Below, one piece after another: positions 33,543 through 45,011 of a DNA stretch of 64,000 nucleotides (positions within the stretch are counted from its first letter, which is position 1; the number at the start of each line of letters is the position of its first letter). This DNA comes from JAYVYM01 sp046593925 (GTDB lineage Bacteria; Actinomycetota; Actinomycetes; Mycobacteriales; SCTD01): assembly GCA_046593925.1 (NCBI GenBank), contig JBKJQN010000104.1:1-64000 (forward strand), given 5' to 3'. Both the position numbers and the translations under genes were made by a program. A model generated the notes under the pieces. The model did no database searches, was not told where the DNA came from, and saw nothing but the letters and a program-made list of their open reading frames with translations.

Positions 33543-34241
33543 TTGCACCGTCTCGTCACTGTCGGCGCGACCACCTCGGCCGCGGCCATGCTGCTTGCCG
33601 CTCCGGGGCCGCGGGCCGCTCTGCACACCGTTGCCGGCGCGGGTCAGCCCCAGTCCGACCCGACCGCCGCACTGGTTGCCGCCGCCACGCTGATTGCGTG
33701 GGCGCTGGCCGGCTGGCTGGTCCTTACCGCCGTGCTGACCTCCGGTGCCGGGCTGGGGGGACGGACAGGTGGGGCATGCGCCGCGCTGCTGCGCCGTACG
33801 GCGCCTGCGGCCCTGCGGCGCGCGGCCGCCCTCGCCCTCGGCGTGGGGGTCGTACTCGGCGGCGCAGGGACCGCATCCGCAGCCGGACCCCCGCCACGAC
33901 CGACAGTCTCAGCAGCCGCGGCTCTGGACTGGCCCGGCTCCCCCATCAGCGCATCCGCGGCGGCGGCCGGCAGTGCGCCCAGCCCACGGCCGGCCGGAGG
34001 GGGGTCCGGCCTGGACTGGCCGGGCTCCCCCGCACGGCCCGGCGAGGTCGTCGTCGCGACCGGCGACACGCTCTGGGGACTCGCAGCAGCACGCCTGCCC
34101 GCTGGCGCAAGCGACACGGAGGTCGCCGTGCTCTGGCCGACATGGTGGGCCGCCAACCGGGCCGTCATCGGCGACGACCCGGGCCTGCTGCACCCCGGCC
34201 AGCACCTGGTACCGCCCGATCAGCCTGCAACCGGACGGTAG
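33543..34241 (+). CDS. LysM-domain membrane protein
   Basis: 232 residues starting at TTG 33543 (AGGAGG 6 bases upstream; no ATG or GTG fits). Two hydrophobic segments (TLIAWALAGWLVLTAVLTS and AAALALGVGVVLGGAGTASA, the latter ending like a signal peptidase site) precede a Pro/Ser-rich spacer with LDWPGSP twice, and a C-terminal LysM domain: VVVATGDTLWGLAAARL ... LWPTWWAANRAVIGDDPGLL ... PGQHLVPP. LysM binds peptidoglycan, so the protein links membrane and wall. It is followed by the Rv3235-like gene, in the same direction. Confidence 0.85.
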   Translation: MHRLVTVGATTSAAAMLLAAPGPRAALHTVAGAGQPQSDPTAALVAAATLIAWALAGWLVLTAVLTSGAGLGGRTGGACAALLRRTAPAALRRAAALALGVGVVLGGAGTASAAGPPPRPTVSAAAALDWPGSPISASAAAAGSAPSPRPAGGGSGLDWPGSPARPGEVVVATGDTLWGLAAARLPAGASDTEVAVLWPTWWAANRAVIGDDPGLLHPGQHLVPPDQPATGR

Positions 34242-34316
34242 GCCACCCGCACCGCCCGCGCCACGTACTTGCCCTGTCCCTCGGCCGGACTACCCGGCCC
34301 GTCCCCGGAGTGCGCC

Positions 34317-34895
34317 ATGACCGAAACCGCCGCCGTACTGCCCGACTGCCTGCCTGCCGGGCGACCGACCCAGCCCACTGCCGGCCGGGCAGCGCTCGCG
34401 CTGGCACCTGCCGCCGCCCCGGCGCTGCGACTTCTCGCCGTTCCTGCGAGCGAACCGCCGTTCGACGACGAGGTCGTCTCCCGGCCGACGCTGCGACTGG
34501 TCCCCGCTCCCGTGCACCGGCTCGTCCGGGCGCTCCCCGCGCCGGTCGACGGGCTGACCGGAAAGGGCGACCTGCCGGACGCCAGGCCGTTCGCACAGGC
34601 GCTTGTGCAACGGCTGCTGGAGGTCTGCGGCGGGGTGCGACCGGTACCCCAGCTGCAGCGCGACACCACGCCGGGGCTGTACGCCGAGCTCGAGCGCGCG
34701 CTGCTACACCGTCCCAGGACCGCAGGTCCGCGGCCGGGCGCCCGCGACGTCCGCAGCGTGCACGTCCAACAGCCCACATTCGGCGTCGCGGAGGTCTGCG
34801 CGACGGTGCGCCGCGGCGACCGCTGGGGTGCCATCGCGCTGCGCCTGGAGGCGGTCCACGGACGCTGGCGGTGCACCCGGATGACGGGTGTCTGA
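34317..34895 (+). CDS. Rv3235-family protein
   Basis: 192 residues. The N-terminal half is low-complexity (Ala/Pro/Leu). The C-terminal half is conserved: ARPFAQALVQRLLEVCGGVR, PVPQLQRDTTPGLYAELERA, VRSVHVQQPTFGVAEVCATV, RRGDRWGAIALRLEAVHGRW, i.e. the Rv3235 family of unknown function found beside secA in Actinobacteria. It is soluble with no signal peptide. ATG 34317 has GGAG 6 bases upstream. It converges on secA with only 12 bases between the stops. Confidence 0.8.
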   Translation: MTETAAVLPDCLPAGRPTQPTAGRAALALAPAAAPALRLLAVPASEPPFDDEVVSRPTLRLVPAPVHRLVRALPAPVDGLTGKGDLPDARPFAQALVQRLLEVCGGVRPVPQLQRDTTPGLYAELERALLHRPRTAGPRPGARDVRSVHVQQPTFGVAEVCATVRRGDRWGAIALRLEAVHGRWRCTRMTGV

Positions 34896-34907
34896 GACCG
34901 GGGCGGG

Positions 34908-37907
<3,000 letters not shown>

Positions 37908-37930
37908 GCGCGCGACTCCCTCTGGCTGTG

Positions 37931-37954
37931 TTCCGGGCGGACACCCGCCCGGAA
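37931..37954. promoter_or_regulatory. 10-bp perfect hairpin in the secA leader
   Basis: TTCCGGGCGG (37931-37940) and CCGCCCGGAA (37945-37954) are perfect complements around ACAC. It is 23 bases upstream of the secA GTG, and the other flanking gene diverges (start 38022), so it is not an end-of-gene terminator. It may be an mRNA leader structure controlling secA translation or a protein-binding site. Confidence 0.5.
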
Positions 37955-38021
37955 CATCGTAAGCCGCTCACCCGGACGAAACGGCTGGCCGGGGCCGGAC
38001 GTGCCCTGGCAGGGTCAGGGG

Positions 38022-39107
38022 GTGGACAAGACCGAGATCACCGCGGGCCGGCTGCACCTTCGGCCGTGGCAGCCCGGCGACGCCCCCGCGCTGCAGCGGG
38101 TCCTGGACGATCCCGGGGTCGCGCGCTGGACGCCGCACCCCGCGCCGTACACCGTGGCCCAGGCCGAGCGGCGGGTCGCCGAGGACGATGCGCTGTGGGC
38201 GAAGGGGAGCCGGGCCGAGTTCGCGGTACTGGACGCCACCACCGCCGAGCTGCTCGGGGTGGTCGGGCTGTACCGGGTCACCGCTACCGACGCGGAGGTC
38301 GGCTGGCTGACCGCGGCTGCCGACCGCGGCCACGGGACCGCCGCCGAGGCCGTCTGCGCGCTGTGCCGCTGGAGTTTCGGTGCGCTCGGCCTGCAGCGGC
38401 TGGCTGCCAACGTCGAGGTCGGCAACCTGGCCTCGCTGCGGGTCGCGCAGAAGGCGGCGTTCACCCTCGACGGGGTCGCGCGCGGGCTGATCCCGGTCGC
38501 CGCCGGGCGCGCCGACGGCTGGCAGCTCTCGCGGCTGCCGGGCGACCCGGATCGGGACACCGCGCCGTTCTCGGCGTACGAAGAACGCAACGACGGCGTC
38601 GTGCGGCTGCGCCGCTGGCACCCCGACGACGCCGCCGACGTCGCCCGCGCGTGCGACGACCCCGAGACGGCCCGCTGGCTGCCGGTACCGGCGCCGTACC
38701 GGCTGACCGACGGCCAGGCGTATGTACGGGAGATGACGGTGCGCGAGTGGCTCGTGGGCACGGCGGCGCAGGTCGCGGTGACCGACGCGGCCAGTGGTGC
38801 GCTGCTTGGGGCCTGCGGGCTGACCGTGCGCGACCGGGCCCTCGGGCTCGGCGAGCTGGGCTATTGGACCGCGCCGTGGGCGCGCGGTCGCGGCGTCGCC
38901 GGGCGGGCTGCCGCGCTGCACGCGAGCTGGGCGCTCGACGTGCTGGGCCTGGCCCGCATCGAACTGCTCGCGGACGTCGACAACACCGCCTCGCAGCGGG
39001 CCGCCGAGCGGGGCGGCTTCGTGCGGGAGGGCGTCGCGCGAAGCGTCCGGCCACGACCGCGCAGCCCCGAGCGGACAGACATGGTGGTCTTCGCACGGCT
39101 GCGATAA
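38022..39107 (+). CDS. Tandem GNAT acetyltransferase
   Basis: 361 residues made of two GNAT domains. The first (about 8-165) has RLHLRPWQPGDAPALQRVLD, EVGWLTAAADRGHGTAAEAV (acetyl-CoA loop) and ANVEVGNLASLRVAQKAAF; the second (about 188-355) has VRLRRWHPDDAADVARACDD, LGYWTAPWARGRGVAGRAAA and DVDNTASQRAAERGGFVREG. Both are of the RimJ/RimL type. The substrate is unknown; an amino group of a protein or antibiotic is usual. GTG 38022. Divergent from secA. Confidence 0.85.
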   Translation: MDKTEITAGRLHLRPWQPGDAPALQRVLDDPGVARWTPHPAPYTVAQAERRVAEDDALWAKGSRAEFAVLDATTAELLGVVGLYRVTATDAEVGWLTAAADRGHGTAAEAVCALCRWSFGALGLQRLAANVEVGNLASLRVAQKAAFTLDGVARGLIPVAAGRADGWQLSRLPGDPDRDTAPFSAYEERNDGVVRLRRWHPDDAADVARACDDPETARWLPVPAPYRLTDGQAYVREMTVREWLVGTAAQVAVTDAASGALLGACGLTVRDRALGLGELGYWTAPWARGRGVAGRAAALHASWALDVLGLARIELLADVDNTASQRAAERGGFVREGVARSVRPRPRSPERTDMVVFARLR

Positions 39108-39121
39108 CCCAGGCCGCCGGC

Positions 39122-39823
39122 TCAGGTGATCTCGAGCAGCTTCTCGCGCACAGCGTAGACAACCGCCTCCATCCGGGAGTGCAGCTGGAGCTTCTCCAGG
39201 ATGTTGCGGATGTGGTTCTTTACGGTGTTCTCACTGATGAACAGCTGCTTGGCGATGTCGCGGTTGTTCAGCCCCTTCGCCACCAGCTTGAGGACCTCCA
39301 TCTCGCGGTCGGTCAGCCGCGGGGTCGGCAACTGCTGCCGGTCGTCGGTACGGCGGCTCATCGAGGCGAACTCGGTGATCAGCTTGCTGGCCATCGACGG
39401 GCTGATCAGGGACTGGCCGCCGTGGACCGCGCGGATCGCGGTGGCGACCTCCTCGATGGAGATCTCCTTCAGCAGGTAGCCCATCGCTCCGGCCTTGATG
39501 GCCTCGTACAGGTCGGCCTCCTCATCTGAGATGGTCAACATGATGATTTTGGCGGAGGGCGCGGTCTCGTGGATGGCCGCGCAGGCCTCGATGCCGCTGC
39601 GGCGCGGCATCCGGACATCCATCAGGACGATGTCGGGGAGCGTCTCCGCGGCCGACTGCACCGCCTCGGCGCCGTCGCTCGCCTCGCCGACGACCTCGAT
39701 GTCGGACTCCTGCTCGAGCACCATCTGAAGCCCGCGGCGAAACAGCGCGTGGTCGTCGACGACCAGCACGCGGATGGGCTCGGCCGGGCTCGAGACAGGA
39801 CCCGCGGCGTGGTGGTCTGTCAA
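39122..39823 (-). CDS. NarL/LuxR-type response regulator
   Basis: About 233 residues. The receiver domain has VLVVDDHALFRRGLQMVLEQ, the phospho-acceptor Asp in IVLMDVRMP, and Lys in GYLLKEIS; the LuxR-type HTH reads LTDREMEVLKLVAKGLNNRD, IAKQLFISENTVKNHIRNIL. TTG 39823 (GGAGG 5 bases upstream) is preferred over GTG 39847, which lacks a ribosome-binding site. It is just downstream of hpf in the same direction with a hairpin between; no histidine kinase is adjacent. The placement next to hpf is shared with other Actinobacteria, suggesting a link to growth arrest or dormancy (inference). Confidence 0.9.
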   Translation of the reverse strand: MTDHHAAGPVSSPAEPIRVLVVDDHALFRRGLQMVLEQESDIEVVGEASDGAEAVQSAAETLPDIVLMDVRMPRRSGIEACAAIHETAPSAKIIMLTISDEEADLYEAIKAGAMGYLLKEISIEEVATAIRAVHGGQSLISPSMASKLITEFASMSRRTDDRQQLPTPRLTDREMEVLKLVAKGLNNRDIAKQLFISENTVKNHIRNILEKLQLHSRMEAVVYAVREKLLEIT

Positions 39824-39913
39824 CGGGACCTCCGGGGAGCTCAGCACCGGCAGTCGGCGCCTGCGGATGATGGCACGGCGAGGTCATTCGCAGGCCCGAC
39901 GCCGAGGCTGGCA

Positions 39914-39941
39914 CCGGGCGGACGGCGGACCGACCGCCCGG
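39914..39941 (-). terminator. Terminator after hpf
   Basis: CCGGGCGG (39914-39921) and CCGCCCGG (39934-39941) pair around a 12-base loop, beginning 7 bases after the hpf stop. No T-run, as is common here. It would separate hpf from the response-regulator gene. Confidence 0.6.
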
Positions 39942-39947
39942 ACGGGA

Positions 39948-40556
39948 TCAGGAAGCGGTCAGCCGGATGACGCCGTAGTCGTAGCCGTGCCGGCGGTACA
40001 CGACGCTCGGCAGACCCTGCTCGGTGTCGATGTAGAGGTAGAAGTCGTGGCCGACCAGCTCCATCTCGTGCAGCGCGTCCTCGGTCGTCATCGGCACCGC
40101 GCTGTGGGTCTTGTCGCGGACCACCAGGGTCGCGGTGTCGTCAGCCTCCACCGGCTCCTCGAGCCGGTCGAGCAGGGCGAGCCTGGCCTCGGGCAGGTCC
40201 AGCGGCAGCGCGGCCGTGGCCTCGGCGACCGACGCGGGGGTCTTGCCGCCGTGGTGCACGCGGCGCCGGTCGTGGGCCTTGCGCAGTCGGGCCTCGAGCT
40301 TGAGGACGGCTGCATCGAGGGCGGCGTAGAAGCTCTCGGCGCACGCTTCGGCGCGAATCACCGGGCCCTTGCTGCGCACTGTGATCTCTACGCGCTGGCA
40401 CTTCGCGGACTGCCTGCGGTTCTTCTCGTGGCTCAGCTCGACGTCGAGGCGGATGACCCGGGAGTCGAAGCGTTCGGACGGCGCGAGCTTGTCCGACACG
40501 TGCTGCCGGAAATGGCCCGGCACCTCGACGTTGCGGCCCTTGACGACGATGTCCAC
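39948..40556 (-). CDS. hpf: Long-form ribosome hibernation promoting factor
   Basis: 202 residues in two domains: the N-terminal ribosome-binding domain (MDIVVKGRNVEVPGHFRQHV ... DAAVLKLEARLRKAHDRRRV) and the C-terminal dimerisation domain (VVRDKTHSAVPMTTEDALHE, MELVGHDFYLYIDTEQGLPS, VVYRRHGYDYGVIRL). It binds the 30S decoding area and makes 100S dimers in stationary phase or hypoxia. It is syntenic with Rv3241c. A short stem GCACC/GGTGC lies about 90 bases upstream (40645-40658). Cytoplasmic. Confidence 0.97.
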   Translation of the reverse strand: MDIVVKGRNVEVPGHFRQHVSDKLAPSERFDSRVIRLDVELSHEKNRRQSAKCQRVEITVRSKGPVIRAEACAESFYAALDAAVLKLEARLRKAHDRRRVHHGGKTPASVAEATAALPLDLPEARLALLDRLEEPVEADDTATLVVRDKTHSAVPMTTEDALHEMELVGHDFYLYIDTEQGLPSVVYRRHGYDYGVIRLTAS

Positions 40557-40713
40557 GTGATCTCCTGACGGACGAGGCGGATCCGGCGCAGCCCCCTGGT
40601 GGGGCCCTCGATGCTCCTCCTCCCGTCGTCACGGACGCCGGCAGGCACCTGACGGTGCGTGGTCGGACGGTAGACCTCGAAAGGCCTGAGCGACAGCGCC
40701 GATCGGCTGCGGG

Positions 40714-41361
40714 TCACGGGTGCCGCCTGGCGACCGAGGCGACCACGGCCGATCCCCTGACCAGGGCCCCGCCGGCCCGCAGCGCGCGGGCTGCCTCCAC
40801 CAACGTCGCTCCGGTCGTCACGACGTCGTCGACGACGACGACCGGCAGCCCCCCGAGCGGACGGCAGGCGGCCAGCGCCCCAAAGAGGTTGGCCGCCCGG
40901 CCGGCCGTGTCGAGGCCGGCCTGGTCCGAGACCGCCCGCGTCGGACGCAGCAGCGGGGCGGCGCTCAGCCCCGCCTGGGTGGCGGCCGAGCGGGCCAGCC
41001 GCAGCGCATGGTCGTGGCCGCGGGCCCGGACCGCGGCCCGGGACGATGGCACCGGGACGAGCAGCACGTCGCCCGCGTCCAGGGCACCGACCGCGCGCGC
41101 CAGCAGCCCGCCGAGCGGACGGGCCAGGGCGAGCTGCCCGCGCTCCTTGTGCCCGACAAGCAGGCCGCGGAGCACCCCCTCATAACTGCCCGCGGCCCAC
41201 AGAAGGGGCAGCCCTGGGGGGCACGGGTCCGGCGCCGTACGGCGCGGGCGCACCCCCGCGAGGTAGCCACGGCACACCGTGCACAGCTGGTCCCCCGGCA
41301 GGTCGCAGCCAGCGCAGGCGCGTGGGAGGACGAGGTCGAGGAGCGCAGCGAAGGGGGGCAC
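40714..41361 (-). CDS. ComF-like phosphoribosyltransferase
   Basis: 215 residues. An N-terminal zinc finger (RACAGCDLPGDQLCTVCRGY) and a C-terminal type I phosphoribosyltransferase domain with the PRPP loop VVVVDDVVTTGATLVEAARA and the VPVPSSRAAVRARGHDHALR strand are the ComF/GntX layout. ComF proteins assist DNA uptake in naturally competent bacteria; here the function is unproven. GTG 41361 is the best start though it has no clear ribosome-binding site. Syntenic with Rv3242c, between hpf and lpqB. Confidence 0.88.
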   Translation of the reverse strand: MPPFAALLDLVLPRACAGCDLPGDQLCTVCRGYLAGVRPRRTAPDPCPPGLPLLWAAGSYEGVLRGLLVGHKERGQLALARPLGGLLARAVGALDAGDVLLVPVPSSRAAVRARGHDHALRLARSAATQAGLSAAPLLRPTRAVSDQAGLDTAGRAANLFGALAACRPLGGLPVVVVDDVVTTGATLVEAARALRAGGALVRGSAVVASVARRHP

Positions 41362-41405
41362 CCGCGCACAGTGGTCCGGCAGCGGGTACCGCGACAGGGC
41401 TGCCC

Positions 41406-41439
41406 GGTGATCTGTGGACGCCGGTGATCTGTGGACGCC
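41406..41439. repeat. 17-bp tandem duplication
   Basis: GGTGATCTGTGGACGCC is present twice in perfect tandem (41406-41422 and 41423-41439) in the gap between comF and lpqB. On the other strand it reads GGCGTCCACAGATCACC, with a partial DnaA-box-like TCCACA. A slippage product is the simplest explanation. Confidence 0.7.
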
Positions 41440-41473
41440 GGTGTCACAGGGTGAGCCCGGCGCCGGCGCCGAG

Positions 41474-43219
41474 TCAGCGGGGGTACGACGGGCGCGCGGC
41501 GTCCCGCAGCCGCACCTCGAAGGCGACTCCGGCGTCGCCGCTGTAGATGGTCGACCGGGTGCCCGTGCGGGTCTCGACCAGCAGCGGCTGGTCGCCGAAG
41601 GCCGCGATCGCCGCCGGTTGGCCGCCCTCGGCCCCGACCAGGCCGCTGAACTGCGCCGACGTTCCATCGACGGAGAGCCGCAACAGCGGCAGCAGCGGCG
41701 GCTCGGTGTCCTCGACCAGGACCTCCAGCGTCGTGCCGGTCTGCCACGCCACGTCCAGGACGCCGGTGGCCAGCCGGCGCAGGGCGACCAGGTGCGGTCG
41801 CCGCCCACCGAGCTCGAGCCGGCCGACGAGCAGCACCCGTCCGGCGACCAGCGCGACCCGCGTCCCGTCCCGGGAGACCCTCAGCAGGGCGTTGCCGTCA
41901 AGTGCCGGCAAGCCGTCGACCTGAATCTCGACGGGAGCCGCCCCGGCCGTCGGGGGGACGAGCAGGACGGCCGGCCGCGGGCCCGTACGCAGCAGCCACA
42001 GCCCCAGCTCGCCGCTGCCCCAGGTCGGCGAGCGGAGCCCGACGTCCTGCAGCCCGGGTGTCAGCGGACCGGAGAACCGCCCGATCCGCAGCGTGCGGGT
42101 GCCGTCCTCACCGGTCAGCACAGCGACGCGGGGCTGCCGGGCGTCGACGGCGACGTCGAGGACGCCACCGACGTCGGCAGGCGGCTCGGTGGGGCGCTGG
42201 TCACCGTCCGGGGACAGCGAACGCAGCTGCCCGCCGACCAGCGCCACCCCTGCGGGCAGCTTCGCCGGGCCGTCCGGGGCGTACGAGGCCCAGGCAGTGC
42301 GCGGCTGGGGCTGGCTGGCGCCCGGAACGGTGAGCAGCTCGCCGTCGACGAGCAGGCGCAGCCGGCTGAAGGCCGGCAGCGCGTCCCGCAGTGTCCACAC
42401 GACCTGGGCCGACAGGTCGGCGCGGGTCTGGCCCGACAGGGCAGCCGCCGGCCCGGTCAGGTCGACGGTCACGTCGCCGCCAGTGGTCGTCGTGACCGGG
42501 GCGCGCAGTCGGGTGCCCTTGGGGACGGCGGTGTCGACGCTGCCGGCCAGGCCGCTGGAGGGTCCGGCGAGCAGCCGGTCGACGACCTCGCGGGCGCGGT
42601 CGCCGTTGGCGGGCAGCCGCACGAGGTCGGCGACGAGGTGCCGGCTGCCGGGCGCGCCGCCAGGGGCCAGGAAGTGCACGGCCATCGCGTCGTAGGACCG
42701 GTCGCGAGCGGCCGGTGACAGCGTCAGGCCGTCGGGCACCGCGACGAGCTGCCACTGCCCGGCGTCGTCGCGGCGCAGCCGGTAGCGCAGGGAGCGCGCC
42801 TGCGGCGGCTGCACCCGCGCTGCACCGTCGGCCTCGACCGTGCCCACGACGTCGAGGTCCAGCGTGACGATCACGACGCCGTCGCCGTCCGGGACCGGCG
42901 GAGCCGTGGTGACGGTGCGCGGGTCGTACACCGTGATGCCCGCGCCGGCGCGCCAGGTGGCCCGGGCAGTGGGCGCCAGGAAGCTGCGCGCGATGCCGTA
43001 GTTGTCGCGGGCGCTGCCCTGCGCTGCCAAGAAGCCCGTCACGATGCCCTCCGGGGGGGCGCCCGGTTGGGGACCGGGCGGCAGGACGCTGATCGGCTGC
43101 GGCAGCCGCTGGTCAGCGGGCACCGCACCGGCCCGGTGCACCCCGCCCGTGAGCGGCAGCCCACACCCCGTGAGCAGCACAGACGCCAGCACTGCCGCCG
43201 CCGACCGGCGGAGCCTCAT
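41474..43219 (-). CDS. lpqB: Lipoprotein LpqB
   Basis: 581 residues. A lipoprotein signal ends in the lipobox LLTGC (Cys19). A GerMN-like domain and a beta-propeller-like C-terminal domain follow (LRYRLRRDDAGQWQLVAVPD, VTVDLTGPAAALSGQTRADL, LWLLRTGPRPAVLLVPPTAG). LpqB modifies signalling by the MtrAB system. Its start overlaps the mtrB stop by 4 bases, the invariant actinobacterial order mtrA-mtrB-lpqB. Outer face of the membrane. Ends at TCA 41474. Confidence 0.95.
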   Translation of the reverse strand: MRLRRSAAAVLASVLLTGCGLPLTGGVHRAGAVPADQRLPQPISVLPPGPQPGAPPEGIVTGFLAAQGSARDNYGIARSFLAPTARATWRAGAGITVYDPRTVTTAPPVPDGDGVVIVTLDLDVVGTVEADGAARVQPPQARSLRYRLRRDDAGQWQLVAVPDGLTLSPAARDRSYDAMAVHFLAPGGAPGSRHLVADLVRLPANGDRAREVVDRLLAGPSSGLAGSVDTAVPKGTRLRAPVTTTTGGDVTVDLTGPAAALSGQTRADLSAQVVWTLRDALPAFSRLRLLVDGELLTVPGASQPQPRTAWASYAPDGPAKLPAGVALVGGQLRSLSPDGDQRPTEPPADVGGVLDVAVDARQPRVAVLTGEDGTRTLRIGRFSGPLTPGLQDVGLRSPTWGSGELGLWLLRTGPRPAVLLVPPTAGAAPVEIQVDGLPALDGNALLRVSRDGTRVALVAGRVLLVGRLELGGRRPHLVALRRLATGVLDVAWQTGTTLEVLVEDTEPPLLPLLRLSVDGTSAQFSGLVGAEGGQPAAIAAFGDQPLLVETRTGTRSTIYSGDAGVAFEVRLRDAARPSYPR

Positions 43220-45009
43220 CGACGAACCACCACCGGCGGCAGTGCGGTGGGTGGTCCGGACGGCTGCGGTGCAGGCGGCCGCGGAATTGGCCCAGCCTCC
43301 GGCTCGGCATCGACCGGGCGACCGCTGCCGGGCGGCGGCGGGCCGAGCGGCAGCGGGCTGCCGGCTCCGACCTGTTCGCCGGCCCTCCTGGGCAGGGTCA
43401 ACCGGAAGGCGGCACCCCGGCCCGGCCGGCCCCAGGCCTCGAGGCGTCCGCCGTGCAGGTGGGCGTCCTCCAGCGCGATCGCCAGGCCCAGCCCCGTACC
43501 GCCCGTTGTCCGGGCTCTCGACGGGTCACCGCGCCAGAAGCGAGTGAACACCAGGGCGGTTTCGCCGAGCCGCAGACCGATGCCGTGGTCGCGCACCAGC
43601 ACCGCCACCGACACCTCGTCGCCGGCGACGGTCACGTCGACCGGCCGTCCCTCCCCGTGCTCCAGGGCGTTGACGACCAGGTTGCGCAGCACCCGCTCGA
43701 TGCGTACGTGGTCGAGCTCAGCCACGACCGCCTCGTCGGCCGGGCTGTGGACGCGGATGTCGCTGCCCTTACGCCGCGCGAGTGCTCCCGTCTGCTCCAG
43801 GACCCGGGCGATGAGCCGCACCAGGTCGGTCGGGTCGGCTTCCAGCTCGGTCGCACCGGCGTCGTACCGGCTGATCTCCAGCAGGTCGGCGAGCAGCTCC
43901 TCGAAGCGGTCGAGCTCGGCCTGCAGCAGCTCGGCGCTGCGCCTGGTGTCCGGCGCGAAGTCCGTACGCGCCTCGTGCAGCAGGTCGGCGGCCATCCGTA
44001 CGGTCGTCAGCGGGGTGCGCAGCTCGTGGCTGACGTCGCTGACGAAACGCTGCTGCACGGTCGACAGCTCCTCCAGTTGGCGGATCTGGCGCTGCAGGGC
44101 GTCCGCCATGGTGTTGAAGGTCGTCGCGAGCCGCGCGAGCTCGTCCTCGCCGCGCACTTCCAGCCGCTCCTCGAGGCGGCCGGCGGCGAGCTGCTCGGCG
44201 GTACCGGCCGCCAGCCGGACGGGTGTCACGACCTGGCGCGCCACGAGACCGGCGACCAGCGCCAGCAGCGCCACCAGGATGAAGCCCGCGGCAGCGAGGG
44301 TGCGCTGGACGAGCCCGAGCGTCTGCTCCTCCGCCGACAGGGGGAACAGGTGGAAAAGCCGGTAGTCCAGGCCGACGGGCGTACGCAGGACCGACCCGAC
44401 GACGAGGCCGGCCACGGTGCCGCCGCTGCCATCCGGCACCTGGGCGTAGACGTACTGCGGTCCGCCGCCGTTGGCGAGCCGGTCGCGCAGCGAGGACGGC
44501 ACCGCCGACGGGTCGACGCCGGCCGATGAGAAGGAGTTGCTGCCGGGGCGGGCGCCCAGGGCGACCACGGCGTACAGGTCACCCGCGGCGCCGCGGTCGC
44601 TGAGCTCTTGCACCACGTCGGACAGCTCGCCGTCGACGGCCGCGAGGCTGACGACATTGAGGTTGTCCAGCCGGGTCTGTGCCTGGGCGACGCCGGACTG
44701 CGCCTCCGACAGCGCGGTGCGGGTCTTGGTGTCGACCAGGCCGCGGCCCACCTGGTCGAGCAGCAGCGAGGCGAGCAGCCCCACGACGACCGCCGAGGCC
44801 ACCAGCGTCGTCACGACCACCCGGGTCTGCAGCGACCGCCGCCAGCGGGCCCGCGCCCGACGGGCGGCGCGGCCGGCGGCCCGGGCCGCCGGCCGCAGCT
44901 CGCGGGCGCCCAGCGCCCGGACCGCTGCCCTCGCCGCTGTTGCCCGGGGCGTCGCTGATGCTGCCGGTGGCGTCGCCCCGGTCGTCGTCGGTGTCGCCCC
45001 CGTCGTCAT
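43216..45009 (-). CDS. mtrB: Sensor histidine kinase MtrB
   Basis: 597 residues. Two membrane helices (VVVTTLVASAVVVGLLASLL and AGFILVALLALVAGLVARQV) flank an extracytoplasmic sensor of about 190 residues; HAMP follows, then the dimerisation helix with phospho-acceptor SDVSHELRTPLTTVRM, and HATPase boxes NLVVNALEHGEG, VRDHGIGL and TGGTGLGLAIALEDAHLHGG. The N-terminal 50 residues and the C-terminal 55 residues are low-complexity (Thr/Ala, Pro/Gly). It controls wall synthesis and division genes with MtrA. Immediately follows mtrA (2 bases) and overlaps lpqB. Confidence 0.97.
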   Translation of the reverse strand: MTTGATPTTTGATPPAASATPRATAARAAVRALGARELRPAARAAGRAARRARARWRRSLQTRVVVTTLVASAVVVGLLASLLLDQVGRGLVDTKTRTALSEAQSGVAQAQTRLDNLNVVSLAAVDGELSDVVQELSDRGAAGDLYAVVALGARPGSNSFSSAGVDPSAVPSSLRDRLANGGGPQYVYAQVPDGSGGTVAGLVVGSVLRTPVGLDYRLFHLFPLSAEEQTLGLVQRTLAAAGFILVALLALVAGLVARQVVTPVRLAAGTAEQLAAGRLEERLEVRGEDELARLATTFNTMADALQRQIRQLEELSTVQQRFVSDVSHELRTPLTTVRMAADLLHEARTDFAPDTRRSAELLQAELDRFEELLADLLEISRYDAGATELEADPTDLVRLIARVLEQTGALARRKGSDIRVHSPADEAVVAELDHVRIERVLRNLVVNALEHGEGRPVDVTVAGDEVSVAVLVRDHGIGLRLGETALVFTRFWRGDPSRARTTGGTGLGLAIALEDAHLHGGRLEAWGRPGRGAAFRLTLPRRAGEQVGAGSPLPLGPPPPGSGRPVDAEPEAGPIPRPPAPQPSGPPTALPPVVVRR

Positions 45010-45011
45010 CG

